Assembly: GCA_032622095.1 (NCBI GenBank)
Contig: CP136069.1
Location: forward strand, 107,288,278 to 107,352,277
Direction of reading: 5' to 3'
From: Siphonodentalium dalli
Lineage: Eukaryota; Mollusca; Scaphopoda; Gadilida; Siphonodentaliidae
DNA length: 64,000 nucleotides
Position 1 is the first letter of the stretch; the number at the start of each line of letters is the position of its first letter. Both the position numbers and the translations under genes were made by a program. This document shows, one piece after another, positions 49,110-60,065 of the stretch. The notes beneath the pieces are model-generated. The model saw only the letters and a program-made list of their open reading frames with translations. It was not told the DNA's origin and made no database searches.

Positions 49110-49816
49110 ACAAGACAGTCAATGACTGTGGGGTCGCTCACCAGACTGCAAAGACTGATAAGACTGGGACTGTGGAGACCAAAACAGTCAGCACTTTTCA
49201 TAATCACTTTAAAAGAAGTAGATTTAAACAGGATATGTGGCTAGAGAGACTGTAAGTATGTAGATTGGTGAAAATCCACCTTGAAATTGCCAACTGTACA
49301 CTACTGATCACCCCCCATTTAAAAACAAATCTGAATTGCAGTCAAGGAAGAACATTCCATTCTATATAAGCCAAATAGTTCTTGCAAAACATATTTTAAG
49401 AATTACTATGCAGTGAAATAGTTAAGTCTCTGGCTCTGCCCTTATTTGACTTTGTGATCCCATTTTCACAAATCTGATAAGGATAAGATTTAAGTTCCCC
49501 AGTTGAAGTTGGTGATATTCACCCATTGGGCACCTCATTTATGAATTTTATCTTCTGCAAGTTAGGGGATATAGAAACTTCCTAGAAGGGAAATTTAACT
49601 AACAACAATGTAAATTTGATACTGTAGATACTTCCCAGAAGATGAGGCCTAAGCAGAATGAGGTCTCCAGAAGGTGAATTTGGTTATGCTAGCCCGCTGT
49701 GTGGGATAGCATCACAAAAAGCGTGTATGTTCCTACATTGTGCATGCCTGGCCTCAAGCAACACAATGTATTATACAATCAAGCCTTGAAATAGTGTGAA
49801 AGTGTGTCTGTCATTT

Positions 49817-49909
49817 GCAGAATGAGGTCCCCAGAGGGTGAATTTAGTGATGCTATCCCGCACAGCGGGCTAGCATCACTAAATTCACCCTCTGGGGACC
49901 TCATTCTGC
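49817..49909. repeat. 93-bp near-perfect hairpin inside family A
   Basis: The arms run GCAGAATGAGGTCCCCAGAG / CTCTGGGGACCTCATTCTGC, continuing through GGTGAATTTAGTGATGCTA and its complement. The loop itself pairs as CCCGC-ACA-GCGGG. Only a base or two near the loop is unpaired. Confidence 0.9.
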
Positions 49910-50109
49910 TAGGGCCCCCAACTGCTATGGCAGACCTAGGATAAGATTGAAGTTCCCCAGTTGAAGTTGGTGATGTTCACCCATTGGGCACCTCAATTAG
50001 GAATTTATCTTCTGCAAATTAGGGGATATAGAAACTTCCTAGAAGGGAAATGTAACTAACAACAATGTTAATTTGATACTATAGATACTTCCCAGAAGAT
50101 GAGGCCTAA

Positions 50110-50202
50110 GCAGAATGAGGTCTCCAGAGGGTGAATTTGGTGATGCTAGGCCGCTGTGTGGGATAGCATCACTAAATTCACCCTCTGGGGACCTCATTCT
50201 GC
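50110..50202. repeat. Second copy of the 93-bp hairpin
   Basis: Same hairpin with a few substitutions (tctccagagg for ccccagagg, tttggtgatg for tttagtgatg). The loop complement is reversed (ccgctgtgtgg), so the loop has been inverted relative to the first copy. Confidence 0.85.
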
Positions 50203-51245
50203 AAATGACATTAGTCCTGATATGAACAATACATGAGAGATTGGGAATTAATGACATCTAGCAAATCTGCAGGAATGTTTATAAACATATCAAGATTGAC
50301 ATGATTGTGTCGGCATACCCAGCATATATACAGTTACAGCCAAAGTAAATGCTTCTTATTAATGATTCTGTCAAGAATTTGAGTAAATTTTATTTTTGAG
50401 ACCAGGCCAGGGTGGCAGAAGCAGTGCACTTGAATGAAGGGCCAGGGGCCACAACCTACAGAAATGTAATGGCATTAGTTTTTCAATTATCAAAAAATGT
50501 TAAACAATATATATATATATTAAATTGACCATGGAGTTAAATACACTTTTTTTTTTTTTTTTTTTATAAATATTCTAATAAAAAAAAACAATTCCACAGT
50601 TTTTTTAAATATTCTTTTATTTTTTAATATATCATTTCTTTTCTATTCTTTTCTTTTTTGGTTAAAGAGTTTAATCTGAATTTTTTTTTCTGAGTTATGT
50701 CCCTGGCCCCACCCACATTTGACCCAGTGACCTCATTTGAACAAATCTGAACCCCAGTCAACCAATGATCCTTCATACCAAATATGAACCCATTTGGCCT
50801 GATGGTATTCGAGAAGAAGATGTTTAAAAGAATTACTATGGAGGGAAAGAGTTATGGCCCTGGTTTCTCAACTAATCAACCTGGTGACCTCATTTGAACA
50901 AATCTGGATGTGAGTCACCTAGGGAACATCCACACCAAATATGAACCCATTAGGCCTTATGGTTCTGGAAAAGAAGTCGTTATAAGAATTACTATGAAGG
51001 AATAGAGTTGTGGCCCTGCTTTCGCAACTATTTGACCCAGTGACCTCATTTGAACAAATCTGAATGAGAGTCACCTAGGGAACATCCACACCAAATATGA
51101 ACCAATTCGGTCCAATGGAACTTTAGAAGAAGATGTTCAAAGAATTGTTGACGGACGGATGGACGGATGGACGGAAGGACGGATGGACGGACGAGGAGTG
51201 ATGACTATAGCTCCACTGGAGACTTCGTCTCAGGTGAGCTAAAAA

Positions 51246-52264
51246 CTAAAGAGCGCAGTCACCTGCGAAAATATGAATGGAAATTTCTATACAAATCTCC
51301 AGTGCAGAGGTTATACGCAAAGTCATATTTAACTGACAAGTGTACAAGTGCATAATATGGGCTACTGTAAATAATACTGTAAATAAATAAAAATTATTGA
51401 ATTAGGCTATATACACTTTTATAAATTAGAAAAATAGACCAACATATTATGGAACTTAAGCCAGATAAATACGTATTATTTTCAATACTGCATTATTAAG
51501 TCATACCCAACTATATTTGCAACTGTAACGTTTACTCCGGCGATTTGCATTGAAAGACATGTCCATTCAAATTAATCCGACCAATTTTTCTGGACATGTT
51601 GTGTGAAGTCAACTGCCAAAATTAATGTGACCTTCAATTAATAATTCCGTCAGAAACGGCATGGGTAGAAATTGAGTACAAATCTCAGTATAAGCAGGTC
51701 ATTCACTGACGCACTTGGGTAACTTTGACAAGCCAATACAGATTACCAATGTGGTCAGTTGATGACCTATATCATATATATTTATATCATTAAGAGGAGG
51801 TAAACCTATTATATGCCAATTTATAGTAGTAATCTTACGAACATTGCCACAAAAAAGTTAATAAAACCCCTGGTTGGGAACTTGTTAATCGCCGTTATTT
51901 TTGCGCGCATCTGTATGTATCTCTCAAATGCCAGGTGCACGCGAATTATGTCAGCATTATTCAGAAATTGGGTACGAGGACTGTGTAGCACTGGCAATCG
52001 ACATGGTTTGCTACATCGTATACCGTTGTTTGAGTGAACATGATTGTATGTCACTTTCTCTGCATTATTCCCTTTCAAGTTTAATCAAAAGTCCATTGGC
52101 ACGATGCCCCGGCTTTGTCTTTATAGTAACTATTGAAAAGATTTGAACATACATTCAAGAATGGTGGCCAACAATATCGAAATTAAGCAGATTCGCATTT
52201 TACCGGATTATAAAGTCGAATATGAATGAGAGAATTACCTATATCCCTTGATGATAATAGAGCA
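51246..52264. other. Intronic spacer, nothing recognised
   Basis: AT-rich. Several overlapping short frames at 51,813-52,146 have no motif. It lies between two family A copies. Confidence 0.35.
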
Positions 52265-52545
52265 GTTCACAATAATTTAACTTTCCGCACTAGAAACCAC
52301 AAACTCCCAAGAGAATTCGGTGCTTGGACGAATACGGAATGATTATTTGGACAGAATCTGCACTCTGTAATCTCCAAATCGGCGATGAATACCACATGGT
52401 ACTGAATTGTAGGGAACTTAGCAAACTAAGAATAAAATATCTAATACCCTACTTCTATCAGAGACCAAACACTTATAAATTAGCCGCTCTATTTAACTCC
52501 CGAAATCATAAGACAGTTAAAAACTTGTAAGTATTTTATTATATT
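52265..52545 (+). pseudogene. LINE ORF2 C-terminal remnant, plus strand
   Basis: LTFRTRNHKLPREFGAWTN in one frame, then after a frameshift LCNLQIGDEYHMVLNCRELS and IKYLIPYFYQRPNTYKLAAL in the frame of 52,324-52,530. It is homologous in order and motif (FRT-NHKLP, C-x2-C, GDEYH-x3-C) to the remnant at 47,930. The frameshifts show it is dead. Confidence 0.8.
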
Positions 52546-53486
52546 TATGAAGCATAGATGAAGGAAGGATTTTTAGTCTATGCTATTACAGCGAGTCATC
52601 CCGGCCAGACATGGAACGTTACACGATTCGTTGTGACTTTCATGACGTCAGCCAATAGAATGTTCGCATCATGTGAGTGACGTCTAATGACCACCCACAT
52701 TACGCCCTGACTCGGTGATTGACAGCTAGTTTTGTGCACGTCAACCGAGTAGACCCGGTTTGACCGACTCATGTAGCCGAGTTGTCCATAAAATGTTCGG
52801 GGGCGAAAAATACCTTACCACGCACAAACGCTCTTTATTTTTCATTGTGAAGAAAATTCTGGCCGGCAGTAATTCCAAAAGGAGGCCCACATGGGCGGAT
52901 GTAGTCAATGTAATTTGAAACCAAATAATAGTTTAAATTAGTGTAATTTTGTTTTTATTTAAACAAGAAAAAAAAGTACATCACAATAAAAAATATTTAA
53001 ACATGAACAAACAGTTCAAAGGATGGCGGATGTGACAACAAGTCATAATCCTAGCTTATTTCATAATCAGTCTTAAATGACAGGCTCTTAAAATTTAATG
53101 GAAGACTGGTGAGTCAATTCTCAAATATGAAGCGATCATTTGTGCATAGGCATTCAAATGCTTACTTCTGAAATAGACACGTGCTACCAATTCTGTAGGG
53201 AGCTTGTTGGGCGGCCGAACGGCAAGTATACCGCGGCCGGACGGCAAGTATAGGCCTAGACAACGGCCGAACAGCAATTAAACCGCGGACCAACTGCAGT
53301 TAGCCGGTGTGGCCGCGATGTTGTTGCAGTTCGGCCGCGGTGGAAACACAAACTGCACCGCGGTTAAGTGGACACTTGTTTTGTCCAGCACGGTAGCTAA
53401 TTGCTTGTTATGGAAATCCCTCATTTAGGTGAGAAGCACCCCAGTATATTGGGTATATAAAACGATAATAGTAAAACTATTCTGAT
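52546..53486. other. Intronic spacer with a GC-rich island
   Basis: 53,205-53,375 is GC- and CpG-rich, with cggccgaacggcaagtata and ggccggacggcaagtatagg in tandem and further cggccg variants. This contrasts sharply with the AT-rich surroundings. It has no ORF. Confidence 0.45.
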
Positions 53487-54807
53487 ACAAGACAGTCAAT
53501 GACTGTGGGGTCGCTCACCAGACTGCAAAGACTGATAAGACTGGGACTCTGGAGACCAAAACTGTCAGCACTTTTCATAATCACTTTAAAAGAAGTAGAT
53601 TTAAACAGGATATGTGGCTAGAGAGACTTCAAGTATGTAGCTTGGTAAAAATCCACCTTGAAATTGCCAACTGTACAGTACTGATCACCCCCCTCCTCCA
53701 GCTCAACAAGTCCCCTCCCGACCGGGATCCAGACTCCCAAGTCTTAGGTTGGAATTTCACAACCGACACCTCAAACTTTCTCAATTGTTGGAAATTTCCA
53801 ATCTCACAAGCGCCTTTTTCTAAAACCATTTAAACATGTTTGAAGCCCAATTATCCATGGACCCAAAACACAATACATGTATGTCAGACCAATCAGTCAG
53901 GTGGTTCCAAGGTAGATGTTTTAATGAATTTGGTATTTCGATGATTTTATTAGACACAAAAGTGTTTACTCCCCATAGCCTGCCATTTCTTGACAGGTTG
54001 ACCTCATTTAAACAAATCTGAATCTCAGTCACTAAAGGATCCTCCTGATTCCTCCATACTATATGTAAGCTAAATAGTCCAAACTCTCTTGAGAAGACAT
54101 TTTAAGAATTACTATAGAGACATATAGTTATGTCCCTGGTCCCACCCTATTTAACCTGGTGACCCCATCTGAATAAATTTGAATCCCAGACACCAAAGAC
54201 CCCTTCATATATATCATAAATATCAGTCAAATAGACCTGATGGTCCTTGTGAAGGAAGCATATTAAGAGGGAAACTGTCCTTCGCTTGGCCCCTATTTGA
54301 CCAGGTGACCCCATTAAAGAAATCTGAATTGCAGTCAAGGAAGAACATTCCATTCTATATAAGCCAACTAGTTCTTGCAAACATATTTTAAGAATTACTA
54401 TGTAGTGAAATAGTTAAGTCTCTTGCTCTGCCCTTATTTGACTTTGTGATCCCATTTTCACAAATCTGATAAGGATACAAATTAAGTTCCCCAGTTGAAG
54501 TTGGTGATATTCACCCATTGGGCACCTCATTTATGAATTTTATCTTCTGCAAATTAGGGGATATAGAAACTTCCTAGAAGGGAAATTTAACTAACAACAA
54601 TGTAAATTTGATACTATAGATACTTCCCAGAAGATGAGGCCTAAGCAGAATGAGGTCACCAGAGGGTGAATTTGGTGATGCTAGCCTGCTGTGCGGGATA
54701 GCATCATAAAAGCGTGTCTGTTCCTACATTGTGCATGCCTGGCCTCAAGCAACACAATGTATTATACAACAAGCCTTGAAATAGTGTGATAGTGTGTCTG
54801 TCATTTG

Positions 54808-54872
54808 CAGAATGAGGTCCCCAGAGGGTGAATTTAGTGACGCAAAATTCACCTTCTGGGGACCTCATTCTG
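54808..54872. repeat. Loop-deleted hairpin copy in family A
   Basis: The outer arms CAGAATGAGGTCCCCAGAGG / complement remain, but the inner stem and loop between gtgaatttagtgacg and aaaattcacc are lost. Confidence 0.8.
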
Positions 54873-55230
54873 ATAAGGCCCTCAACTGCTATGGAATACC
54901 TAGAATAAAATTGAATTTCCCCAGTTAAAGTTGGTGATGTTCACTCATTGGGCCCCTCAATTATGAATTTTATCTTCTGCAAATTAGGGGATATAGAATG
55001 TTCCTAGAAGGGAATTTAACTAACAACAATGTAAATTTGATACTATAGATACTTCCCAGAAGATGAGGCCTAAGCAGAATAAGGTCTCCAAATGGTGAAT
55101 TTGGTGATGCCAGCCCGCTGTGTGGGATAGCATCACTAAAAGCATGTCTGTTCCTACATTGTGCATGTCTGGCCTCAAGCAACACACTGTATTATACAAT
55201 CAAGCCTTGAGATAGTCTGTCTGTTATTTG

Positions 55231-55321
55231 CAGAATGAGGTCCCCAGAGGGTGAATTTAGTGACGCTATCCTGCACAGCGGGCTAGTATCACTAAATTCA
55301 ACCTCTGGGGACCTCATTCTG
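55231..55321. repeat. 91-bp hairpin copy in family A
   Basis: Arms and loop as at 49,817, with four or five mismatches (gacgctatcctgcac, ctagtatc, aacctctgg). A more decayed relative spans about 55,574-55,661. Confidence 0.8.
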
Positions 55322-56949
55322 ATAAGGCCCTCAACTGCTATGGAAGACCTAGAATAAGATTGAAGTTCCCCAGTTGAAATTGGTGATGTTCACCCATTGG
55401 GCACCTCAATCATGAATTTTATCTTCTGCAAATTAAGGGATACAGAAACTTCCTAGAAAGGAAATTTAACTAACAACAATGTAAATTTGATACTATAGAT
55501 ACTTCCCAGAAGATGAGGCCTAAGCAGAATGAGATCTTGATACTCTAGATACTTCCCAGAAGATGAGGCCTAAGCAGTATAAGGTTCTCAGAGGGTGTAT
55601 TTGGTTATGCTAGCCTGCTGTGTGGAGCAACATGAATTCACCCTCTGGGAACCTCATTCTACAAATGCCAGACACTCTTGGAGAAAATGAAATTAATCTG
55701 ATTTTAATGACCACTGAGTGATAATGTAAACAACAAGGGTGCTTCATTGATAACACCATTAATCTCATTTAAATTATGAATGACATGAATACACTCCCTG
55801 GGGACTCTGCCTATAGCTACAGAATACTTTATTTACCTGTGAGTTAGGAGGTGAGATAGGGTGGAATGCTGTTGGTTGGGGGCAGGGTGGGGTTCTGGGT
55901 CATGTGGGGGGGGGGGGGGGTGATATATATTTTTTATATGTTAAATTGATTAAGGAGTTCCTGAATTTTTTATTATTTTTTGGGGAATTATGGCCCTGGC
56001 TCCACCCCTATTTGACCCAGTGACCCCATTTGAACAAATCTGAACCCCAGTCATTCAATGACCCCACATACCAAATATAAACTAAATCGGCATAATGGTT
56101 CTTGACAAGAAGTCGTTATAAGAATTACCAAGGAGGAATATAGTTATGGCCCTGGTTTCGCAACTGTTTGACACAGTGACCTCATTTGAACAAATCTGAA
56201 TGACAGTCACCTAGGGAACATCCACACCAAATATGATCAAAATGCAAAAATGTAATTTTTTGGTTTTTAGAGTTATGTCCCTGGCTCTGCCCCTAATTGA
56301 CCCAGTGACCCAAATCTGAACCCCAGTCACCCAAGGTCTCTCTGTACCAAATATAAGCTAAATCGCCCAAATATTTTTTTAGAAGAAGTCATTGTAAGAA
56401 TTACTATGAGTTATGGCCCTGGTTTCTCAACTAATTGACCGGGTGACCTCATTTGAACAAATCTGAACACCAGTCACCCAAGGACCCTCCATACCAAATA
56501 TTAGCTAAATCGGCACAATGGTTATGGACAAGAAGTCGTTGTAAGAATTACTGTGGAGGAATAGAGTTATGGCCCTGGTTTCACAACTATTTGACCCAGT
56601 GACCTCATTTGAACAAATCTGAATGAGAGTCACCTAGGGAACATCCACACCAAATATGAACCAATTCGGTATGATGGTTTCAGAGGAGAAGATGTTTTTA
56701 AAAAAGTTGACGGACGGACGGACGGACGGACGGATAGACGGACGCACGACGGACGAGGAGTGATGACTATAGCTCCACCGGAGACTTCGTCTCAGGTGAG
56801 CTAAAAACTATCGTAATGATATAAGAGTTTATAAAACTGTGGATACAGTGTATTGAATGATCATATTAAAATATAGCACGTTTGTTTGTTGATTCAAGCA
56901 ATTATATTTACAGTGCTGATTAACAATCCCTTTAATGCCTTGTGTGTCA

Positions 56950-57245
56950 GGTGCGCGGAAATCTCATTTCATAATTTTCAAAGTTTTCGGAAAATTACTT
57001 TCCGCAAAGTCCGTAACTTCGACTTTGCGGAATGTTTGCAGAAATCTTTATTTAACATTTCGTTAATTTTTGCGGAAAACTCATGGCGTTTGCGGAAATC
57101 TTTATATAACGTTTCGGTAATTTTGAGGAAAACTCATGGCGTTTTTCGGAACATTTGCGGAAAAATTCAGACGATAGCGTTGCGGAAATATCGATGTTAC
57201 GGAAAATATTTGCAGATTCCGCAAAGACTTTTGAGACGCTCTCTA
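56950..57245. repeat. TTTGCGGAAAT-rich repeat family E, second copy
   Basis: tgcggaaatctttatttaac and tgcggaaatctttatataac units repeat, each followed by gttaattt/ggtaatttt. The block ends at AAAGACTTTTGAGACGCTC (57,223-57,241), the inverse of the end motif at 47,085. Orientation is opposite to that copy. Confidence 0.7.
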
Positions 57246-57788
57246 ACATGAAAATGCCTCAATCTGGTGAAAGTGGTTTCATGGAAAACACTATTATAAT
57301 GAGTGCTGTCTGTTAAAGGACACAGATTTAAATGCCGTATTATAATTTTCTGAGAAAATGCAAAAGCTTTCCCATTCGGAAGGTGGTTGGTGATTTTTAT
57401 AATGCTCATTCCAGGACACATGACAACTGTTCTAGACCTTTAATATTCATGAAGACAGGAAAGTTGTATTCACGTTACGTGCATGTTGACATGTTGTTTA
57501 TTAATAATGGCTTGTCTTCTTTTGAGGTTTTGTGACCACTGGAGTGAAAAAAGGGTGAATATTTGAAAAAGTGTACAATTTGATGTTACGACCATTGGTT
57601 CTACAATTACAGAAGTGTGTGCGACAGGAGAAAACCAAATAATAACTTTTTCTAGGTGCCATATTCAGGACGATATTCAGGCAAAAAACTGAACCCAAGT
57701 CTGAGCTGTTGGATTTTTACAGAGCCAACATGAGTCCATGTCATGAAATTTCTGAATGTTACTTTTCTACAGTGAACAGTATATAGAC
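57246..57788. other. Intronic spacer, nothing recognised
   Basis: No repeat end, splice-flanked exon or RNA gene seen. Confidence 0.35.
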
Positions 57789-58783
57789 CAGGGTTGTCAA
57801 TAGGTACTGGTACTGGTAATCAGGAATTAAATCGGTACCGGTTCTGATGTCGAGTACCGATGGTGCTCGGTGTATGATTGTTGATTTCAATTAATATACC
57901 TCTTAACGAATGTAAAGGGTTCATTAAGCAGCTCAACATAAGGCCCAACCCAACTGCAATGGGTTAACGTGATATCGTCAGCACATTCAAACATCAAAGG
58001 CACAGTTGTCTTTTACCTTTTACGAATTACGATGGCGTCCAGGAAATCGAGTCACCTCGGGGATTATTTTATCCGACACAAAAATGACTCGCAGAAAGCC
58101 ATAGGGAATGAAAAAACATTTGTCGACAAAACACAAAATATCAGTGGTTTCGGAAGTTCAGACAAGTGGTCAAGGTTCGACTCCAAAATTTACGCAGATG
58201 CCATTGACCCCATTTATCCAAACTAAAAGGTAAAGTTTACCGGAACTTTTAGGAAAACTAGCCGCTGTAGACAGAATTTGGGTGACATCATTTATGAAAT
58301 TACATAATTTACAAGTTACAACATGCGAGTAATAGGGCGGCATTATGAATTTATGGCCGTTTAGTTAGTTCTCTAATTAATTACCACACAAATAATATGG
58401 TGTACGTACCGTGTGACCGTCACTACTATGTATCCATACAATATGATACAAGCCTACAATGTTAGCCGGCCCAGTAGTCAAACATACATGTCTACATTCG
58501 TTCCACTCTGTATTCCATCTTTTTAAAAATCCTCCCTTTGCGACTTGCCGAAAACCGCCACAGACAGCAACTTAATTGTAAATGTCGTTGCGATTTTTAT
58601 TTTCGTTGTTTGACTAAACCTCGAACTTGACGAATAATTGATGATGGAACCCACGAAACCAAAGTTATTTGCAGTATAAAAGACCACTCAATGAGTACCG
58701 ATACCGACGCAGTTTGCGGTACTGAACATCAGTACGGAACCGGTACCGAAAGTTGTGGTACCATTGGTACTTTGACAACCCTG
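57789..58783. mobile_element. hAT-like element, 995 bp, no clear target duplication
   Basis: The ends CAGGGTTGTCAA and TTGACAACCCTG are perfect inverted repeats, and the flanking ~100 bp are rich in ggtaccggt / accgataccg. The 8 bp on each side (atatagac, catcagag) do not match, so the duplication is lost or the boundary is wrong. An 85-codon frame (57,969-58,226, with an inner start MASRKSSHLGDYF) may be a truncated transposase start; I do not recognise it. Confidence 0.65.
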
Positions 58784-59342
58784 CATCAGAGATGCAGGGA
58801 CTAGTCTTGATGGCTACATCATCAATGCTTTGATCGGAAATTTTGACAAAATATATTTCTGCACATCTTATGTTCAGACAAAAATAGGGTCACATCCCTG
58901 ATACCCACTTCAAAAAGAAAAACAATCAGGCATGAGATTGATACTTAGAAATCAGTTGACACCTTATTTTAATAGTGGCATGTGAACCTTAGCGTACTTG
59001 ACTTGCAATATCAAGACATGAAAATGTCATGCGTTTGAATATGATTTGCCTTCGATAAGAGACAGTGCTGAGATTGTCGATGGAACTCACCCATTAAACG
59101 GAATAACTGCTTGGGGCAAAGCTGGCTTGCATGTCAGTTCAAATATGTGTATATAATAAATGGATCAATAATTATTATTTTTAGTTAATGTGGATGAACA
59201 GTCAAAAGTGATGGCTTTCCATCTGGTTGACTAAACACATACCGGTAGCTAATGGTAGTCATCATTTCACCTGCCAAATCATCATTGACACAAGGCCCAA
59301 ATTTTCAAAGAAAAAGAAATTCAACACAGTTTAAATGCTTAC
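58784..59342. other. Intronic sequence next to a UBR5 exon
   Basis: No recognised repeats; this is one of the few clean intron stretches. It ends at the donor of the exon at 59,343. Confidence 0.4.
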
Positions 59343-59487
59343 CACTTTCGTCATTGAATGAAGTGTAGCCTATCAATGTTTGGACATCAATGTCACCTAC
59401 TCCATTAAGTAGTAACCTGAAGTCCTCTGCTGTTAAGCCATCCAGCGAATTTGAAGGAATCACATCAAATACACCTTTTTTCAAATT
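59343..59487 (-). CDS. UBR5: UBR5-like HECT E3 ubiquitin ligase, third-last exon
   Basis: 145-bp exon: acceptor tctcttttgtag|AAT, donor GAAAGTG|gtaagc. 48 codons and one base: [48 protein letters not shown], then the first base of a glycine codon completed at 46,047. [12 protein letters not shown] and SFNDESG are conserved landmarks of the UBR5 HECT domain, in the same order relative to RFKRWFW. The preceding exon, which should encode a YVRKYAEHRM-like segment, is not visible between 59,488 and 64,000, so that intron is longer than 4.5 kb. Confidence 0.96.
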
Positions 59488-59511
59488 CTACAAAAGAGAT
59501 GAAGTAAAAAT

Positions 59512-59621
59512 TGAAGTGTCAATGACACTGTAGCTTAACATGGGAAGTAGTTCTTTTTTTGCTGAGCAATAAATAGAATGATAAAGAAGGAAAGTAAACT
59601 AGAGGTCGCCCCGAAGATCCA
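59512..59621 (+). repeat. Family B head, cut by element F
   Basis: GTGTCAATGACAC, TGTAGCTTAACATGGGAAG, the aatagaatgataaagaaggaaag block, then aggtcgccccgaagatcca. Family B elsewhere (62,145) continues tatgaagtttggtgatgatc after gaagatcca; here element F starts at exactly that TA. Confidence 0.8.
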
Positions 59622-60065
59622 TACTCTCGGGCTCCAACTAAAAGTGCAGGCCCAAATAATAGTGCAGGCAGCTGGGGGGGGGGGGGGGGGGGGGGTGGGG
59701 GGGGGGCGGGGGGTGGGAAGGGGAAATTCCATTGAATGTTAATAAAAAGTGAAGACCCAAATAATAGTGCAGGGGGAAATATGAGAAAAACATCAACATA
59801 CATGTAACTATGATTAAATTATTTTTATAGTCAGTAAAGTATAGGTGTCATGTCATGTGGTGTTTTATTTAATATTTAAATGTTCACAGGTATGCCATTT
59901 ACTTGAATATTTTTTAATACATGCATAAAGTTATAGGCTCACCATTTTGATATCAGAATCATATAGAAATATTGAGTTTGTGCTGATTTAAATTTACAAT
60001 GCCTCAAAATTAATAAATGTGCAGACCCAAATAAGCACTGTGCAGGGGGGATATTTCACAAGAAA
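59622..60065 (-). mobile_element. Element F, inverted copy, one end lost
   Basis: It starts TACTCTCGGGCTCCAACTAA and follows the reverse complement of 32,446-32,893 (shared atgtggtgttttattt, tatttaaatgttcaca, cctcaaaattaataaa), with a long G tract at about 59,676-59,712. The second end is missing; family D begins directly. Confidence 0.78.

Larger units (their letters stand above)
49110..51245 (+). mobile_element. HINE-like family A element, full length
   Basis: The head palindrome CAGTCAATGACTG (49,116) is followed by TCGCTCACC. An insert-like middle (49,480-50,210) has two ~430-bp units each ending in a long hairpin. Then come ccagtgacctcatttgaaca units (50,700-51,140), GGACGGATGGACGGATGGAC, and the tail hairpin GAGAC-TTC-GTCTC followed by AGGTGAGCTAAAAA. 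GGTGAGC in the tail is complementary to GCTCACC in the head. The same order occurs at 53,487. Confidence 0.82.
53487..56808 (+). mobile_element. HINE-like family A element, long full-length copy
   Basis: The head CAGTCAATGACTG (53,493) and TCGCTCACC are nearly identical over ~180 bp to the copy at 49,110. Then come ccatttgaataaatttgaat units; three ~430-bp hairpin units (54,480-55,670); further ccagtgacctcatttgaaca units; (GGAC)n at 56,711-56,750; and the tail GAGACTTCGTCTCAGGTGAG plus CTAAAAA. A G tract lies at about 55,905-55,920. It is longer than its sister copy because of extra hairpin units and extra 3' units. Confidence 0.8.

Noticed and set aside
49817-49909. Bacterial-type terminator, or CRISPR array, for the repeated hairpins
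   Set aside because: The DNA is eukaryotic; the hairpins lie inside dispersed elements and lack regular spacers.
49110-56808. Helitron-type CTRR terminus for families A and B
   Set aside because: The hairpin abuts GCTAAAAA directly rather than lying about 10 bp upstream of CTRR, and no canonical TC start is clear; the Helitron2/HINE plan fits better.
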